From Sipunculus nudus (lineage: Eukaryota; Annelida; Sipuncula; Golfingiida; Sipunculidae): a DNA stretch of 64,000 nucleotides. Position numbers and translations under genes: made by a program. The DNA lies in NCBI GenBank assembly GCA_026874595.1, contig CM049309.1, forward strand, positions 17,008,576-17,072,575, in the 5' to 3' direction. Shown here piece after piece: positions 62,901-64,000 of this stretch. Each line of letters opens with the position of its first letter. Within the stretch, counting starts at the first letter, position 1. Below the pieces are notes generated by a model, which did not search any database, had not been told where the DNA came from, and was given only the letters and a program-made list of their open reading frames with translations.

Positions 62901-63366
62901 TGTAGATTTTTATTCTAACAAATTTCCAATGTGAAATGACAGTTATCTTGATACATGTATCATCTATATTATAAATCCATAACAGCAATTTTCCGATCCT
63001 ATATCATAACATAAAATGTTATTTATGTTATGATATAGGTTCGGAAAATCGCTGCAAAATATAACAAAGTTTCAGGTTAGTAAAGAAACAATTTCATAAG
63101 ACAAAGTGAACTTTTCTTTATTTCACATATTCCTAACCAGAAAATTATTTATCTTACCTAAATCAGAAATTTTTTAGGCGAACCAGATATAAAGGAAGAA
63201 ACATTTTTGAAATGTGTAAATGAAATTACATCTGAAACATGAAAACACGTATTAACCCTTATGTCAAAAGGGCCCCAATTTTACCTTAAATGAAAATTTG
63301 ATTTAAGAGTGATTACTTACCTGTAAAAGACAGCAAAAGTACCGTAATGAAACGTTTTCCGCTCAT
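53411..63366 (-). CDS. Ly6/uPAR plus C-type-lectin-like transmembrane protein with mucin-like repeats, complete
   Basis: Joining 63366-63321, 62562-62465, 61400-61217, 60261-60076, 57716-57504, 55847-55203 and 53631-53411 gives 530 residues plus a stop, with phases 1,0,1,1,1,1. Residues 1-17 are a signal peptide (ITVLLLSFTAA). Residues 20-105 are a Ly6/uPAR three-finger domain: LTLDCHDC at its start, CCQTDICNK at its end, 12 cysteines. Residues 110-240 are a C-type-lectin-like domain with CAEHGGHLATP, WIGYEVFD and AYICQ. Residues 243-457 are Thr/Ser/Gln-rich with four 28-residue repeats and several N-x-T sequons. Residues 481-499 are a transmembrane helix, followed by about 31 cytoplasmic residues ending in Lys/Arg. 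Type I surface topology is inferred, and a recognition or adhesion receptor is likely. No EPN/QPD/WND sugar motif is visible, so ligand and calcium dependence are open. There is no ITAM or ITIM. I know of no named family with this order. Confidence 0.8.
53632..55202 (-). other. Gene 3 intron 6
   Basis: It includes a TA/CA microsatellite (53890-53978). A purine-rich stretch (54780-54900, plus strand) yields spurious Phe-rich frames on the other strand. No exon was seen. Confidence 0.6.
53890..53978. repeat. TA/CA compound microsatellite
   Basis: TATA blocks separated by ACACACAC. Confidence 0.95.
55203..55847 (-). CDS. Gene 3 exon 6, mucin-like repeat stalk
   Basis: The acceptor is TCTTGATATAG and the donor CCAG|GTCAGT. 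A symmetric 1-1 exon of 645 nt with no cysteine. Four 84-bp repeats (55438-55773) encode 28-residue units of two related 14-residue halves, PGNTTVQENDQQ and PGSTSGQASDQQ plus two variable residues each. Outside the repeats it stays Thr/Ser/Ala-rich with NIT, NST and NTT sequons. Confidence 0.82.
55438..55773 (-). repeat. 84-bp coding minisatellite, four units
   Basis: Residues 268-295, 296-323, 324-351 and 352-379. In the fourth unit the second half reads PGNTNVQENGQH, of the first-half type. This points to unequal exchange in 42-bp register. Confidence 0.88.
55848..57503 (-). other. Gene 3 intron 5, possible decayed coding relic
   Basis: The interval 56400-57000 is less AT-rich than its flanks and has several short open frames broken by stops. 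No family is recognised, so no function is proposed. Confidence 0.4.
57504..57716 (-). CDS. Gene 3 exon 5, C-terminal half of the lectin-like domain
   Basis: The acceptor is CCTTTTCTAG and the donor TACG|GTTAGT. Symmetric 1-1 phase. It opens VRKSWIGYEVFD (the WIG box) and ends AYICQ. Its single cysteine (Cys235) can pair with Cys145. Both cysteines of the usual long-loop disulfide are missing, as are recognisable EPN/QPD and WND calcium/sugar motifs. Confidence 0.8.
57926..58175. mobile_element. MITE-like inverted repeat in gene 3 intron 4
   Basis: GGTATGGTTCTCAGGCAC (57927-57944) is inverted as GTGCCTGAGAACCATTCC (58157-58174), 17 of 18 positions pairing. Poly-A/T stretches sit outside the arms. 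About 250 bp with no open frame. Confidence 0.6.
58176..60075 (-). other. Remainder of gene 3 intron 4
   Basis: AT-rich with scattered stops. A 95-codon plus-strand frame at 59018-59305 shows no domain. Nothing is annotated. Confidence 0.5.
60076..60261 (-). CDS. Gene 3 exon 4, N-terminal half of the lectin-like domain
   Basis: The acceptor is ATCGTTTGTCAG and the donor TTCG|GTAAGT. Symmetric 1-1 phase. Cys113 and Cys127 look like the N-terminal hairpin pair of long-form domains. Cys145 in CAEHGGHLATP is the helix-1 cysteine. Cys136 has no obvious partner. Confidence 0.8.
60262..61216 (-). other. Gene 3 intron 3
   Basis: Nothing recognised. A minus-strand open frame at 60389-60628 lacks splice context and any domain. 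Confidence 0.5.
61217..61400 (-). CDS. Gene 3 exon 3, second half of the Ly6/uPAR domain
   Basis: The acceptor is GGCTATTTCAG and the donor AATG|GTAGGT. It reads DRCRVRIRYSEAKVIVSKSC and closes with CEFCCQTDICNK, the family's CC-x-x-D-x-CN signature. It carries eight of the domain's 12 cysteines, two more in total than the canonical ten. Confidence 0.82.
61989..62050. repeat. Tandem pair of short palindromic units
   Basis: CCATTAAATGACCTGATTT, a few T/G, then ATTTAATGG occurs twice in direct order. Each unit is itself an inverted repeat (CCATTAAAT/ATTTAATGG). Confidence 0.8.
62078..62370. repeat. Degenerate minisatellite of about 15-bp units
   Basis: Around 20 units vary on TGGGTCAGATATGCG (also TTGGTCAGATATGCG, TGGGTCCGATACCAG, TGGTTAGATATTTG). 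A longer order, ending GTGGTTAGATATTTGTGGGT, recurs at about 62230 and 62330, so there is higher-order periodicity. Confidence 0.85.
62465..62562 (-). CDS. Gene 3 exon 2, first half of the Ly6/uPAR domain
   Basis: The acceptor is TTTTTATTGAATAG and the donor CTCAG|GTGAGT. The LTLDCHDCASS...EAC...KTC pattern is the usual L-x-C-x-x-C opening of the domain. Phases are 1 in and 0 out. Splitting the domain after its fourth cysteine is also seen in other Ly6-type genes. Confidence 0.8.
62563..63320 (-). other. Gene 3 intron 1
   Basis: It contains a strong 72-bp hairpin, listed separately. Otherwise AT-rich. Confidence 0.65.
62983..63054. repeat. Near-perfect 33-bp inverted repeat with 6-base loop
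   Basis: The left arm 62983-63015 begins CAGCAATTTTCCGATCC. The loop is ATGTTA. The right arm 63022-63054 ends GGTTCGGAAAATCGCTG. 31 of 33 positions pair. Confidence 0.9.
63321..63366 (-). CDS. Gene 3 exon 1, signal peptide
   Basis: It encodes MSGKRFITVLLLSFT plus the first base of an Ala codon. The donor is ACAG|GTAAGT, a near-perfect consensus. It has basic residues then a hydrophobic core, with likely cleavage near Ala16-Ala17 from exon 2. There is no other in-frame ATG nearby upstream of the domain. Confidence 0.72.
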
Positions 63367-64000
63367 TGTTCAGAAAAGGATGTATTCTTGGTTTGTATAG
63401 CCACCTCTGTTTAAAAACTGGACCTCAGCTGTGCAATACATTTCTTAGCGAATTTGTTATTTGCGTTAATATTTGCGACAGGAAGGAAGGGGTTTAGCGA
63501 ATATTATATGTTAAACTTGATGCAAGGTTAATCAATGCGTTAAGCTCCATTACGTAGAATAAATAATCACTTTGGAATCTGAGTGGTCTTCCTCGCTCTA
63601 AAGTAGACACAATCGATGAAGTATAGATGCACCAACCCTGATTTTATACACAGATTGTTTTCGATATTTAAACTCTACTTAAACACCGGTCACGAGCCTA
63701 CTGCGATTTGAGGATTTTTTTGTGGTCCAAGTAAGCGTTTTTCTGTTCAAGACTATGCCGATACATATCCTTTGCCACCAATTTCTCTCCGCAGATAGAT
63801 TATCGCCTGGACGCTCTCCTAAAATCCGGATGTCAGGCCGCATATCGAAATCATGTGTATACCGCTGGTGGTATAATTTATTTTATAAGGTGCTATATTG
63901 AGTGTTTATCTACAGTTTCAGGTACAAACTGACAAAATTACTCTCAATGTGGAATTTGAGAAACTTTATTTCCTTATACTTTTTATCTTTCTTTGCGTGT
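63367..64000 (-). promoter_or_regulatory. Upstream region of gene 3 with a TATA-like site
   Basis: TATAAAA on the minus strand (63648-63642) lies about 275 bases before the ATG. Initiation about 30 bases downstream of it would give a leader of roughly 250 nt. Nothing else was recognised to the window edge. Confidence 0.35.

Overview
This is eukaryotic, AT-rich genomic DNA. Small coding exons are separated by kilobase-scale introns with GT/AG junctions, dinucleotide microsatellites are abundant, and mobile-element relics fill the introns. An interspersed element that starts with AGCTCAG..GTCATCTGAGCT followed by an (N)CCGTCNGTC tract points to a lophotrochozoan, most likely a bivalve mollusc. 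The gene content (hinderin-like, stathmin-domain, lectin receptor) fits an animal genome. No prokaryotic genes, rRNA, convincing tRNA or CRISPR were seen.

Three protein-coding genes can be assembled by hand, and every intron phase is consistent. (1) 2509-30073, plus strand, 5' end outside the window: eight exons encoding at least 803 residues of a coiled-coil protein resembling hinderin (KIAA1328). (2) 41982-44802, plus strand: three exons encoding a complete 326-residue protein with a Met-Gly-Cys acylation start and a stathmin-like domain, resembling STMND1. (3) 63366-53411, minus strand: seven exons encoding a complete 530-residue membrane protein with an unusual order of signal peptide, Ly6/uPAR domain, C-type-lectin-like domain, Thr/Gln-rich mucin-like repeats, transmembrane helix and short basic tail. 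The extracellular modules are each bounded by phase-1 introns, the classic sign of exon shuffling.

The introns of gene 1 and the DNA just after it carry at least six copies (E1-E6, 0.9-4.6 kb) of one non-autonomous element family, all in the same orientation. Each has a left hairpin, a CCGTC-rich tract, usually a satellite-like array of about 335-bp monomers, and a right end built on a TGACCCATGGGTCA-type palindrome ending CTTGT. One copy (E5) sits inside another (E4). The reconstructed empty site shows insertion between T and T with neither duplication nor loss, which is Helitron/Helentron-like behaviour. E5 has the same ends but an unrelated core. E3 ends 19 bp before a coding exon, so it probably supplies that exon's branch point. 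A separate TA-flanked MITE family with CTGTGGTTG ends has an intact copy in intron 7 and a relic that begins exactly at the splice donor of exon 6.

Intergenic DNA (30.1-41.9 kb and 44.8-53.3 kb) is mostly AT-rich, with microsatellites, minisatellites and dispersed repeat pairs, plus one promoter-like cluster near 38.9 kb. All protein-family names rest on motif recognition by eye. No database search was possible.
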